From: DASUFI01 sp036274635
Lineage (GTDB): Bacteria > Planctomycetota > B15-G4
Assembly (NCBI GenBank): GCA_036274635.1
Contig: DASUFI010000036.1
Location: 1-33,456, forward strand
Reading direction: 5' to 3'
Length of the DNA stretch: 33,456 nucleotides
Positions 7,434 through 17,000 of the stretch are shown piece by piece; positions within the stretch are counted from its first letter, which is position 1, and each line of letters begins with the position of its first letter. Below the pieces are notes generated by a model that worked only from the letters and a program-made list of their open reading frames with translations, made no database searches and was not told the origin of the DNA. The position numbers and the translations under genes were made by a program.

Positions 7434-8987
7434 GTGGGCCGCACGCTCCCGCCGCTCGTCGTGCTGCTGTTGGCGCCGCTGGCTGCCGCCGGCGACACGC
7501 CCGTGGCGCTTCCCGCCCCCGCCGCGGCCTTCGCCAGCATCACCGAGGCCGAGCTCTCGGCCGACCTGAAGCTCCTGGCGGACCCGGCGATGGAGGGCCG
7601 CGACACGCCGAGCGTGGGGCTGTCGCGCGCCGCCGACTACATCGAGAAGCGCTATCGCGATGCCGGCTTCACCGGCGCCGGCAAGGACGGCAGCTTCCGC
7701 ATCCCCTTCACGATGAAGCTGCGCGTGGCCGACCCGGAGCTCTGCGCCCTCGAGCTGAAGGACGGCAAGCGCTTCACCTACGGCACCGACTTCGTGCCCA
7801 TGCCGTACTCGAGCGGCTCGGGCAGCGGCGAGGTCGTGTTCGTGGGCTTCGGCATCGAGAGCACGCAGGAGCACTACGACGACGTGCGCGGCGACCTGCA
7901 CCGGCGCGTGGCGCTCATCGTCGACGGCGAGCCGCGGCACAGAAAGCTGTTCGAGGGGCCCGACGTGAGCCCCGCGGCCGACATGTACATCAAGCTGGGC
8001 ACGCTGGAGGAGCAGGGCGCCGCGGGCGTGCTCATCGTGCAGCGGCCGCCGCCCGGTGAAGCGTCGGCGCCACCGCTCTCCTACCGCTCCACCTGGGCGT
8101 CCTGGCCGCAGGCGCCGGCGCTGACCGATCCGCGCCATCCGACCATCCCGGTGCTGGAGATCACGCCCGCCGTCGCCGCCGAGCTGGTGGGCCAGGACGT
8201 GCTGGCCCTCGCCGCGAAGGCGGACACCTCGGGCAAGGAGCCCAAGCGCATCGAGACGGGCCAGGTGGTGAGCCTCTCCGCCGCCAGCCTCAGCGACCAG
8301 CAGGTGCCGGTGGACAACATCGTCGGCCTGCTGCGCGGCGCCGATCCGAAGCTGGCCGACGAGTACGTGGTCGTCGGCGCGCACTACGACCACATCGGCG
8401 TCGACTGGCGCGGCCGCATCGGGCCGGGCGCGGACGACAATGGGTCGGGCACCGTGGCCCTGCTCGAGGTCGCGCAGGCACTGGCGGCCGCCAAGCCGCG
8501 CCGCTCGATCCTGGTCTGCTCCTTCGCCGCCGAGGAGGACGGCGAGCTGGGCAGCCGCGCGATCTGCGCCACGCCGCCCGTCCCCCTCGCCTCCATGGTC
8601 GCCATGCTCAACATGGACCAGATCGGCCGCGGTCCCACGGACCTGGTCGCCGTGATGGGCTTGATGGAGAACCCCACGCTCGACAGCCTGCTCGACCGCG
8701 GGCTCAAGCTCGAGCCCACGAAGATCAAGACCGTCCTGCGCCGCAAGGGTCAGGATCTCTTCGAGCGCTCGGACCACTACAGCTTCCACCTCGTCGGCGT
8801 GCCGGCGCTGTTCTTCTTCGAGAACCTCCCGCTCGACGAGAACAAGGACTACCACACGTGGCGCGACACGGTGGACCTCGTGGACATGGACAAGTGCGCG
8901 CGCACGGCGCGGCTGGTGTTCAACTGCGCATGGCTGCTCGCGAACGAGGACGGCCGGCCGCCCTCGCCGAAGAAGCCGAGCCACTGA
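7434..8987 (+). CDS. Secreted M28-family zinc metallopeptidase with PA domain
   Basis: This is a probable aminopeptidase of the M28 family that removes N-terminal residues from peptides outside the cytoplasm using two zinc ions. From GTG 7434 the product has 517 residues with a signal peptide (LPPLVVLLLAPLAAAG). A protease-associated domain fills roughly residues 120-275. The zinc site follows: His in GAHYDHIG (about 315), Asp in GADDNGSG (about 332), the catalytic Glu pair in AAEEDGELGS (about 366), Asp in NMDQIGR (about 392) and His in RSDHYSFH (about 446-450). The frame is open further upstream to an ATG at 7371, but those extra 21 residues would bury the signal peptide. The GTG start has no Shine-Dalgarno sequence and follows a -10-like box. 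The gene converges with the ThuA-like lipoprotein gene, with 18 bases between the stops. Confidence 0.92.
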   Translation: MGRTLPPLVVLLLAPLAAAGDTPVALPAPAAAFASITEAELSADLKLLADPAMEGRDTPSVGLSRAADYIEKRYRDAGFTGAGKDGSFRIPFTMKLRVADPELCALELKDGKRFTYGTDFVPMPYSSGSGSGEVVFVGFGIESTQEHYDDVRGDLHRRVALIVDGEPRHRKLFEGPDVSPAADMYIKLGTLEEQGAAGVLIVQRPPPGEASAPPLSYRSTWASWPQAPALTDPRHPTIPVLEITPAVAAELVGQDVLALAAKADTSGKEPKRIETGQVVSLSAASLSDQQVPVDNIVGLLRGADPKLADEYVVVGAHYDHIGVDWRGRIGPGADDNGSGTVALLEVAQALAAAKPRRSILVCSFAAEEDGELGSRAICATPPVPLASMVAMLNMDQIGRGPTDLVAVMGLMENPTLDSLLDRGLKLEPTKIKTVLRRKGQDLFERSDHYSFHLVGVPALFFFENLPLDENKDYHTWRDTVDLVDMDKCARTARLVFNCAWLLANEDGRPPSPKKPSH

Positions 8988-9005
8988 GGTCGGGGCGCCG
9001 CCGGC

Positions 9006-10253
9006 TCAGCGGCTCTCGGGCCAGATCGGCGCGCGCTGGGTCCCGAAGACGACGCGCTTGCAGGCTGGCGGCACGCGCAGGCGGTGGTCCAGCGTGCCGG
9101 TGCCGTCTCCGTGCGCCAGCGACTGCGCGGCCAGCACCACGAGCGTGTCGCCGTCGAGCAGGTCCTCGACGCGGTCGATGCTGCAGCCGCTGTTCGTGCT
9201 CTGGCCGGTGATGTGCAGCTCCGTCACCCCATCCACCTGCGACTGGGTGAGATCGAAGTCCTCGACGTCGTGCAGCTCGAGCGTCGGCGCGCAGTGCACG
9301 GGCGGCGCGTCGCTGGCCGCGGCCGGCACTGTCTGCCGCGCGGCCCAGCACAGCGCCTGCGCCACCAACTGCTGAAAGCGCGGGTCGTCGTGCGTCTCGC
9401 GGCCGTGGCCGAGGATCGTGTAGACGACCCGGCCCGCTCCGTACTCGCGCACCCACGTCACCGGCCGCAGCTCGCCGCCCTCGGGGCTGGTGCCGGTCAT
9501 GATCACGGTCTTGTCGTCCCAAGCGCAGTTCTTCAGGTGATAGAACTCGTCCTTCAGGATCCACTCGGGCGGCAGGCCGGCGACGACGACGTGATCCGTG
9601 TCGCTCACCCCGACGACGATGTCGCCGAAGGGCGGGTGGCGCTCGAAGCGGCCGCGCAGCAGGTCGTCCCAGCCGGTCCAGCCGGGGTAGCTGTCCGCGG
9701 CGCAGTGCAGGCCCACGAGCCCGCCGCCGCCGCGCACGAAGGCCAGCAGCTTGTCCTTCACCGCGTCCGAGAGCGGCAGGTCGCCCTGCGTGTAGTCGAG
9801 GATCACGTCGCACTCCGCCGCCAGGTCCGCGTCCTGCAGCGCGCGCAGGCTGGTGGCCGAGGCGGGCGCCGTCGGGTCGATCGTCAGCTCGGTGAGCGTC
9901 ATGGGCACGCGCGCGGCGATGGCGGGCAGCAGCCGGCTGAGGTTGCCGGCGAACTCGTGGTAGCCGCCGCCCGAGAGGACCAGCACGCGCAGCTGGCCGG
10001 CGCGGCGCGGCTCGACGGCGCGATCGAGCGGCGGCGGACCGTCGTCGGCGGGCGGGGCCTCGGCAACCGGCGCCACGGCCTGCGGCTGGGCAGCGGGCGC
10101 GACGGGAGCAGCGGATGCGAGCGGTGCGGGCGGCGGTGCGGGCGCTGCCAGCGCGGCGCGCAGCGGCGGCTTGTCCGCGGACTCGCCGCGGGACGAGCTC
10201 TCGCACGCCGGCAGCGCGGCCAGGAGCAGGGCGAGAGCCAGCGCGGTGCGCAT
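9006..10253 (-). CDS. ThuA-like domain lipoprotein with extra C-terminal domain
   Basis: The 415-residue product starts with a lipoprotein signal (MRTALALALLLAALPAC, lipobox Cys at 17), so it should be anchored to a membrane. A linker rich in Ala and Pro runs to about residue 85. The ThuA-like fold follows (about 88-310): LRVLVLSGGGYHEF, a helix-strand core, GLHCAADSYPGW, DTDHVVVAGLP, DEFYHLK and GRVVYTILGHGRETHDD. ThuA-like proteins are class I glutamine-amidotransferase-like folds often found beside sugar oxidoreductases and DUF1080 proteins in Planctomycetota; their reaction is not well established. The last 85 or so residues, after the ThuA core, hold two cysteines (NSGCS and PPACK) and look like a separate beta-rich domain that I do not recognise. 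The gene diverges from the oxidoreductase gene 81 bases away, suggesting a shared sugar-related role. It has no Shine-Dalgarno sequence. Confidence 0.88.
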   Translation of the reverse strand: MRTALALALLLAALPACESSSRGESADKPPLRAALAAPAPPPAPLASAAPVAPAAQPQAVAPVAEAPPADDGPPPLDRAVEPRRAGQLRVLVLSGGGYHEFAGNLSRLLPAIAARVPMTLTELTIDPTAPASATSLRALQDADLAAECDVILDYTQGDLPLSDAVKDKLLAFVRGGGGLVGLHCAADSYPGWTGWDDLLRGRFERHPPFGDIVVGVSDTDHVVVAGLPPEWILKDEFYHLKNCAWDDKTVIMTGTSPEGGELRPVTWVREYGAGRVVYTILGHGRETHDDPRFQQLVAQALCWAARQTVPAAASDAPPVHCAPTLELHDVEDFDLTQSQVDGVTELHITGQSTNSGCSIDRVEDLLDGDTLVVLAAQSLAHGDGTGTLDHRLRVPPACKRVVFGTQRAPIWPESR

Positions 10254-10261
10254 GGCGGGCC

Positions 10262-10267
10262 AGCGTA
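10262..10267 (-). promoter_or_regulatory. Putative -10 box (TACGCT) giving a leaderless ThuA-lipoprotein transcript
   Basis: TACGCT on the minus strand is followed by GGCCCGCC and then the ATG, a spacing of eight bases. That leaves essentially no room for a leader or Shine-Dalgarno sequence. No clear -35 hexamer is seen. Confidence 0.4.
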
Positions 10268-10334
10268 GCAGACCAGCTTGCCGCGTCGCGTCGGCGCGGC
10301 CATGCTGCCGCCCCGTCCCCACCGGAGGCACCGC

Positions 10335-11549
10335 ATGGCCCGCCGCTCCGCCGCCCGCCCCGCCCGCACCGGCCCCGTGAACGTCGCGCTCGTGGGCCAG
10401 CAGTTCATGGGGCGCGCGCACAGCAACGCCTGGGGCCAGGTGAACCGCTTCTTCGACCCGCCGCGGCGAGCAGTGCTGCACACCCTGGCGGGCAAGAACG
10501 CCGCGACGCTGCCGGCCTTCGCGGCGCGCTGGGGCTGGGGCAAGTGGACCGACCGCTGGGAGCAGATCGCCGCCGACCCGCAGGTGGAGCTGGTGGACCT
10601 CGGCACGCCCAACCACCTGCACCGCGAGCAGGCCGTGGCCATGCTGCGCGCCGGCAAGCACGTCGCCTGCGAGAAGCCGCTGGCCGGCACGCTCGCCGAC
10701 GCGCGCGCCATGCGCGAGGCCGCCGCGGCGGCAAAAGGCCGGCACACCTTCGTGTGGTTCAACTATCGCCGCTGCCCGGCGGTGGCCCTCGCCTGGCAGC
10801 TCGTGCGCGAGGGGCGCCTCGGCCCCATCCGCCACGTCCGCGCTCGCTACCTGCAGAGCTGGGGCGGCCCCGACGTGCCGCTCACCTGGCGCTTCCAGAA
10901 GAAGCTCGCCGGCAGCGGCGCGCACGGTGACCTCAACGCGCACATCGTGGACATGGCGCGCTTCCTGCTGGGCGAGGAGGTCACCGAGGTGCACGGCGCC
11001 GTGGCGCGCACCTTCATCAAGGAGCGCGCGCTGGTGGGCGCGGCGGGCGGCGGCGCGTCGCTGGGCGCCGGCCGCGGCAAGGGCACGGGCAAGAGCGACG
11101 TGGATGACTGCGTGCTCTTCCTGGCCAGCTTCGCCGGCGGCGCGACGGCCAGCTTCGAGGCCACGCGCCTGGCGGAGGGCCACCTCAACGACAACGGGAT
11201 CGAGCTGAACGGCGAGAACGCGAGCCTGCGCTTCGACTTCGAGGACATGAACGTCCTGCACCTGCACGAGGCCGGCCCCGACGGCCGGCGCACGGCGGGC
11301 TGGCGGCGCATCATGGTGACGGCGCCGGAGCATCCCTACGTCGGACACTACTGGCCCGAGGCGCACGTCATCGGGTACGAGCACGCCTTCATCAACATGG
11401 CGGCGGACATCCTCAACGTGCTGGCGGGCGGCAAGCCGGCGGTGCCGTTGCCGGACTTCGAGGATGCCTACCAGACACAGCGGGTGCTGGAGGCGGCGCT
11501 GGTGAGCGCGCGGGAGCGGCGGGCGGTGAGGATGAAGGAGGTTCGGTAG
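10335..11549 (+). CDS. Gfo/Idh/MocA-family NAD(P)-dependent oxidoreductase
   Basis: This is a sugar or cyclitol dehydrogenase of 404 residues. The N-terminal Rossmann fold shows VNVALVGQQFMGRAH (15-29), the strand-end LGTPNHLH (89-96) and the family signature CEKPLAGT (112-119). The C-terminal alpha/beta domain carries GDLNAHIVDMARF (198-210), which places an Asp and a His near the substrate as in relatives. Such enzymes oxidise a ring hydroxyl, often at C3, of glucosides or inositols. The start is clear: GGAGG six bases before ATG 10335. No Tat or Sec signal is obvious, although residues 2-11 are basic, so it is probably cytoplasmic. It heads the plus-strand sugar locus, 147 bases before the isomerase gene. 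Family assignment is secure; substrate unknown. Confidence 0.93.
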   Translation: MARRSAARPARTGPVNVALVGQQFMGRAHSNAWGQVNRFFDPPRRAVLHTLAGKNAATLPAFAARWGWGKWTDRWEQIAADPQVELVDLGTPNHLHREQAVAMLRAGKHVACEKPLAGTLADARAMREAAAAAKGRHTFVWFNYRRCPAVALAWQLVREGRLGPIRHVRARYLQSWGGPDVPLTWRFQKKLAGSGAHGDLNAHIVDMARFLLGEEVTEVHGAVARTFIKERALVGAAGGGASLGAGRGKGTGKSDVDDCVLFLASFAGGATASFEATRLAEGHLNDNGIELNGENASLRFDFEDMNVLHLHEAGPDGRRTAGWRRIMVTAPEHPYVGHYWPEAHVIGYEHAFINMAADILNVLAGGKPAVPLPDFEDAYQTQRVLEAALVSARERRAVRMKEVR

Positions 11550-11664
11550 TGCGATGGCGGAAGGCCGCTGCGCCGGCGCCGACGACGTCCGCTTCGACCG
11601 TCGACGACCACCCTCAACCTCCGCAACCCGGCGCCGAGTCTGCCCTCCGCGTGAGCGCGATCCT

Positions 11665-11670
11665 TATACT
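11665..11670 (+). promoter_or_regulatory. Putative -10 box (TATACT) upstream of the isomerase gene
   Basis: TATACT stands out in a GC-rich gap of 147 bases. It leaves a leader of about 20 bases that includes GGAG at 11684-11687 before ATG 11697. No good -35 hexamer is visible. It suggests that the isomerase-transporter-fusion genes can be transcribed independently of the oxidoreductase. Confidence 0.45.
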
Positions 11671-11696
11671 CCCCCCACTTCGCGGAGACGACCGCC

Positions 11697-12746
11697 ATGC
11701 CCCGCCCCGTCTGCCTCTTCACCGGCCAGTGGGCCGACCTGCCGCTCGAGCAGCTGTGCAAGAAGGCCAAGGCCTTCGGCTATGACGGCCTCGAACTCGC
11801 GTGCTGGGGCAACCACTTCGAGCCCCATGCCGCGCTGGACGAGAAGGACTACGTGCGCGCCAAGTGGCAGCTGCTCTCCGACCACGGCCTGGGCTCCTTC
11901 GCGATCAGCACGCACCTCGTCGGCCAGGCCGTGTGCGACGTCATCGACGAGCGCCACAAGGCCATCCTGCCGGAGGCGGTGTGGGGCGACGGCGATCCCG
12001 ACGGTGTGCGCAAGCGCGCGGCGGACGAGATGGTGCTCACCGCCAAGGCCGCCCGCCGCTTCTTCGACGCCGCGCCCGTGCCGGTGAAGGAGCGCCTCAA
12101 GCTCACCGGCAGGACCGTGGTCAACGGCTTCACCGGCTCCCCCATCTGGCACCTCATGTACGGCTTCCCTCCGGCGCCGCCGGGCGCGATCGAGAAGGGC
12201 TACGCCGAGTTCGCGCGGCGCTGGACACCGATCCTCGACGCCTTCGGATCAGAGAAGGTGAGCTTCGCGCTCGAGGTGCACCCGACGGAGATCGCCTTCG
12301 ACATCGCCAGCACGCGACGCACGCTGGCGGCCATCAAGGACCACCCGGCCTTCGGCTTCAACTTCGACCCGAGCCACCTCGGCTACCAGCGCGTGGACTA
12401 CCTCGGCTTCCTGCGCGAGTTCGGGCGGCGCGTGCTCAACGTGCACATGAAGGACGTGTGGTGGAGCGACGTGCCCTGCCCCGTGGGCACTTTCGGCGGC
12501 CACACGGACTTCGGCAGCGAGGGCCGCAGCTGGGACTTCCGCAGCCTGGGGCGCGGGCGCGTGGACTTCGAGGGCATCGTGCGCGCCCTCAACCACGCCG
12601 GCTACCAGGGGCCGCTGACCGTCGAGTGGGAGGACCCGAACATGGACCGCGAGGCCGGCGCGGCCGAAAGCTGCGCCTTCGTGAACCGCCTCGACTTCAA
12701 GGGCAGCTCGCGCGCCTTCGACGCCGCCTTCGCCGAGAAGGGTTGA
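11697..12746 (+). CDS. TIM-barrel sugar phosphate isomerase/epimerase-family protein
   Basis: The 349-residue product belongs to the xylose isomerase-like TIM-barrel family (AP_endonuc_2 type). Expected metal and substrate residues are present: Glu193 and His195 in ALEVHPTE, Asp224 and His227 in FNFDPSHLGY, His250 in VLNVHMKD, and Glu310 in LTVEWEDP. The N-terminus (CLFTGQWADLPLEQLCKKAKAFGYDGLEL) is typical of members encoded with Gfo/Idh/MocA oxidoreductases. Members epimerise or isomerise sugars, and some are now known to cleave or interconvert 3-keto-glycosides. The start has GGAG nine bases upstream. The stop codon overlaps the transporter ATG (TGATG at 12744-12748), so the two are translationally coupled. 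No signal peptide is seen, so it should act in the cytoplasm on imported sugar. Confidence 0.92.
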   Translation: MPRPVCLFTGQWADLPLEQLCKKAKAFGYDGLELACWGNHFEPHAALDEKDYVRAKWQLLSDHGLGSFAISTHLVGQAVCDVIDERHKAILPEAVWGDGDPDGVRKRAADEMVLTAKAARRFFDAAPVPVKERLKLTGRTVVNGFTGSPIWHLMYGFPPAPPGAIEKGYAEFARRWTPILDAFGSEKVSFALEVHPTEIAFDIASTRRTLAAIKDHPAFGFNFDPSHLGYQRVDYLGFLREFGRRVLNVHMKDVWWSDVPCPVGTFGGHTDFGSEGRSWDFRSLGRGRVDFEGIVRALNHAGYQGPLTVEWEDPNMDREAGAAESCAFVNRLDFKGSSRAFDAAFAEKG

Positions 12747-14041
12747 TGGTCGAGTTCGAGTCGCCGGCCGCGACCGCGCCGGGCATCAAGGCCCGGCTCT
12801 CGGTGATGATGTTCCTGCAGTACGCGATCTGGGGCGCGTGGCTGCCGTTCCTGTTCTCGTTCCTGTCCGAGCACCGGCACATGAGCGGGGACCAGATCGG
12901 CTGGATGTTCGCGGCCGGCGCGGCGGGCGCGGTCCTCGCGCCCTTCTTCGCCGGCCAGATCGCGGATCGCTGGTTCGCGACCGAGAAGTACCTCGCGATC
13001 AGCCACCTGCTCGGGGCCGTGCTCATCTGGAACCTGGCCACGATCGAGACCTACGAGGGCTTCCTCGTCTTCAGCTTCCTCTACTCGCTCTGCTACGCGC
13101 CGACGATGCCGCTGACCAACTCGCTGGCCTTCCACCACCTGGCGGACCGTGACCGCGAGTTCGGGCGCGTGCGGCTGTGGGGCACCTTCGGTTGGATCGT
13201 CGTGGGGCTCGCGATGGGCCACTGGCTGGCCATCGCGCACTCGCCGCCGGAGCTGTCCGGCGACGCTCTGCACGCTGCGCAGGTGGCGGGCAAGATCGAC
13301 GCCTTCAAGCTGTCCGCGATCCTCGGCGCCGTCATGGGCCTGTACTGCCTGACGCTGCCGCACACGCCGCCCGCCCAGAACGCGGTGCAGAAGAATGCCA
13401 CCGCCGAGGCGCTGGGCGAGATCCGGCGCCAGCCGCTGCTGTCGCTGTTCCTGCTGGCGGTGCCGGTCTCGTGCATCCACCAGTTCTACTTCTTCCACAC
13501 CGAGGGCTTCGTGCACGCGATGGAAGGGCGCCTGCACATGCCGAAGGTGTTCGAGGAGATCTTCGGCGTCGGCGGCGGCGGCTTCATGACCATCGGCCAG
13601 ATGACCGAGGTCCTCGTGCTCGGCTTCATGCCCCTGCTGGCCGCCCGCTTCTCGCGCAAGAACCTGCTGGCCATCGGCCTGACCGCCTACGCCGCGCGCA
13701 TGGCGCTCTTCGCCTACGGCCAGGACTCCACCGCGATGCTCCTCCTCGGCCTCGCGTTGCACGGACCCATCTTCGGCTGCTTCATCTTCCTCTCGTTCAT
13801 GATCGTGGACGAGCAATGCACGCCGGACGTGCGCGCCTCGGCCCAGAGCCTCTACAACCTGGTCATCGTCGGCATCGGCGTGATCGTGGGCAGCCTGATC
13901 GCCGGCTGGGTCTCGGACTGGGCCGGCGGGGATTACACGAAGCTGTTCTCCGTCCCCATGTGGGCCTCGCTCGCCTGCCTGATGGTGCTGCTGCTGATCT
14001 ACCCCGGCGGGCGGCCCGAGCCGCGCATGGCCGTCGCATGA
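12746..14041 (+). CDS. Nucleoside/sugar:H+ symporter (MFS, Nuc_H_symport-like)
   Basis: This is an inner-membrane transporter of 431 residues with about twelve hydrophobic helices. The start ARLSVMMFLQYAIWGAWLPFLF and the GQIADRWFATEKYLA loop after helix 2 are characteristic of the nucleoside:H+ symporter family (NupG/XapB group) of the major facilitator superfamily, as are RVRLWGTFGWIVVGLAMG and the C-terminal DEQCTPDVRASAQSLYNLV. In Planctomycetota and Bacteroidota these transporters often sit in sugar loci, so the substrate here may be a sugar, keto-sugar or aglycone rather than a nucleoside. The gene overlaps its neighbours on both sides: TGATG with the isomerase and ATGA with the fusion protein. 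That indicates one coupled operon. Confidence 0.92.
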   Translation: MVEFESPAATAPGIKARLSVMMFLQYAIWGAWLPFLFSFLSEHRHMSGDQIGWMFAAGAAGAVLAPFFAGQIADRWFATEKYLAISHLLGAVLIWNLATIETYEGFLVFSFLYSLCYAPTMPLTNSLAFHHLADRDREFGRVRLWGTFGWIVVGLAMGHWLAIAHSPPELSGDALHAAQVAGKIDAFKLSAILGAVMGLYCLTLPHTPPAQNAVQKNATAEALGEIRRQPLLSLFLLAVPVSCIHQFYFFHTEGFVHAMEGRLHMPKVFEEIFGVGGGGFMTIGQMTEVLVLGFMPLLAARFSRKNLLAIGLTAYAARMALFAYGQDSTAMLLLGLALHGPIFGCFIFLSFMIVDEQCTPDVRASAQSLYNLVIVGIGVIVGSLIAGWVSDWAGGDYTKLFSVPMWASLACLMVLLLIYPGGRPEPRMAVA

Positions 14042-17000
14042 GGGGCTCGGCCGCCGTCGCGCTGCTCGCGTTGCTGGCGCAGGCCGGCGCGCAGGATGAG
14101 ACGCCGCCGCCGGACGCGCGGGTGATCCGCTGCGTGCTCGACCGCAACGTGCGCTCGCTGGTGGTCCCGCTGGGCGACGGGCTGTGGGCCGCGTGGGACA
14201 CGCAGGCCTGCACGCTCGAGAAGGTCTGGCTGGGCGACATCTCGTGGGACGGTCCGGTGTACACGACGGTGCACGGGCCGCAGCCGACGAGCCGGGGCGC
14301 GGAGCTACCCGATCCGCTCGTCGGCGCCCGCTGGGTGGTCAGCGTCGATGCCGAGGTGCAGGACACGAGGGTGAGGTTCGAGGGCTACGACGTGCCCCGC
14401 AACGGACCGCCCGTCCTCCACTGGCGGCTCGACATTCCGAACGGGGGCCCAGTGCACGTGGCCGAGACCCTCGAGCGACTCGAGGGCGACCCGCCAAGTC
14501 GAATGCGCCTGCGACATACGTTCCGGGCTGGCGCACTGCCCGACGTCAGCCTGATCCAACTCGTCTCGACCGGCAGGCCGCAGGTCACGCTCCTCAACCA
14601 TTACGAGTCGGACGCAGTGTGGTCCATCGGTCCGGGCTCTCAGACCGACCAGGTTCACGCGGATCTGAGAGTCTCGCCGTCGAGCCCGGCGCATGTCACC
14701 GTCTCGTACTCGTCCTTCAGATCTGCACCCAACCCGCCTGTGACCGTCGAGGCTCCCGTCGAACCGGAGGGTGCCGCCGTACCATCTGCTGCTGACCGCC
14801 GCGCCGCGCTTCTCGCTCCACCGCACGACCTCTCCGACACATCCTCCACACAGCCGGGCGTCGCGCTGCGCATCTACGACCTCGACAGCTACCTCTCGCG
14901 CCTCGCGCCACTCGAGCCCGGCCAGACGCCGAACGTCGACGTCGTGCTGCGCAACCTCGACCTCGACAGCGACCGCGGCGATTTCACCGCGCTCGGCGGC
15001 CCCGACGACGAGTTCCTCGCCGAGGCCACGACCCGGCTGCGCGTCGATTCGGCCGGCACCTACGACTTCCGCCTCACGAGCGACGACGGCTCGCGCCTCG
15101 CAATCGACGGCCGGGAGGTCATCGACCACGACGGCCTGCACCCGCCGGAGGGCCGCGAGGGCTCGGCGAAGCTCGCGGCGGGCGAGCACGACGTCGACGT
15201 GTGGATGTTCGAGGCCGGCGGCGGCAACGTGCTGCGCCTGGAGTGGAAGCCGCCAGGCGCGGCGGACTGGGCGGCGCTGCCGGAAGAGCGGCTGTCGGTG
15301 CCGGCCGGCGTGGTGCGAGTCACCGCACCCGGCCCCAAGCGCACGATCAAGCCGCTGCCGCGCACGCGGCCGGGCGACGGCGCGTGGCTGGCGGGCGTGC
15401 ACCCGAGCTTCGAGCTGCACCAGGCGCGGCCCCCGGGATTCGAGCCCAAGGTCGGCGGCCTCGCGCTGCGGCAGGACGGGGCGCTGCTGGTCTCGACCTG
15501 GGACCGCGACGGCGCGGTCTACGCGCTGACCTGCACGCGCGGCGACGACCCGGCGCAGATCCAGGTGCAGCGCATCGCGTCGGGACTGGCCGAGCCGCTG
15601 GGCCTGTGCACCGTGGGCTGGCGCACCTTCGTGATGCAGAAGCAGGAGCTGACCGAGCTCATCGACCACGACGGCGACGGCGTCACCGACGAGTACCGCT
15701 GCCTCTGCAACGCCTGGCCGGTCTCGCCCAACTTCCACGAATTCGGCTTCGGCCTGGTCGAGCGCGACGGCTGGCTGTACGCCAACCTCGCCATCGCCAT
15801 CGATCCGGGCGGGCGCAGCTCGATGCAGCAGGCCGAGGGGCGCGGCTCCGCGATCCGCGTGGACGCCGACGACGGCCACTGGGAGCGCGTGGCGCAAGGG
15901 CTGCGCGCGCCCAACGGCATCGGCTTCGGCGCGGACCTCGGCTGGACGCACGAGAGCCCGCCCGACACGCGCCCCATCTTCATCGCCGACAACCAGGGCG
16001 ACTGGTTGCCCTCGAGCAAGATCCTCCTGCTGCAGCCGGGCGCCTTCTACGGCAACCGCTCCGTGCTGCGCGAGAAGGCCGACGGCCTGCACGACACGCC
16101 GCCGGTCGCGTGGCTGCCGCAGGACGAGATCGGCAACTCGCCCAGCCAGCCCGCGCCGCTGGAGGTCGGGCCCTGGTCCGGGCAGATGATCGTGGGCGAC
16201 GTCACGCACGGCGGCCTGCAGCGCATCGCGGTGGACCGCGTCGGCGACGCTCTCAACGGCTGCGTGTTCGCCTTCAGCCAGGGGCTCGAGGCGGGCGTGA
16301 ACCGGCTGTGCTGGGATCGGAGCCAGGCGGCGCCGGCGCATGGCCGCATGATCAAGCCGGACTTCGGGACATCGCTGCAGCCCATCGATCCCGAGACATG
16401 GCGCACGGCCATGTGGGGCAATGGCACCGGCGCCGACCTCTACGTCGGCGGCATCGGCAGCACCGGCAACTGGGGCCAGGAAGGCAAGCTGCGCTTCGGC
16501 CTCCAGCGCCTGCACTACACCGGCAAGCCCTGCTTCGAGCTGCTCGACATCCGCGCGCACCACGACGGCCTGCTCGTCGAGCTCACGGAGCACCTGCTGC
16601 CGGGCTTGGGCACCGACCCCGACGGCTGGCTGGTCGAAAGCTGGCGCTACGAGCCCACCGACGACTACGGCGGCCCGAAGATCGACCGTCGCGAGCACCG
16701 CGTGGCGGCGGTCGCGCCGCTCGACAACCGCACCGCGCTGTTCCTGCAGCTGCCGATGCCCGAACCCGGCCGCGTCGTGCACGTGCGCGCGCTCGACCCG
16801 CTGCGCTCGGCCGAGGGCCACGAGCTGTGGAGCCCGGAGGCCTGGCTGACGCTGAACGCCGTGCCTGACGATGCGGCGACGCCCGTTCCGCCCGCGTCGC
16901 CGGAACCGAACGTCCTCTCCGCTGCGCAGTCGGCCGACGGCTTCCAGCTGCTGTTCGACGGCACGACCACCGACGGCTGGCACACCCACGGCGCCCAGCC

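Noticed and set aside
7269..8984. Minus-strand frame that would extend the 168-residue protein to 740 residues
   Set aside because: The extension is antisense to the M28 peptidase and has shadow composition. A clear GGAG and tandem ATG at 7268 mark the real start.
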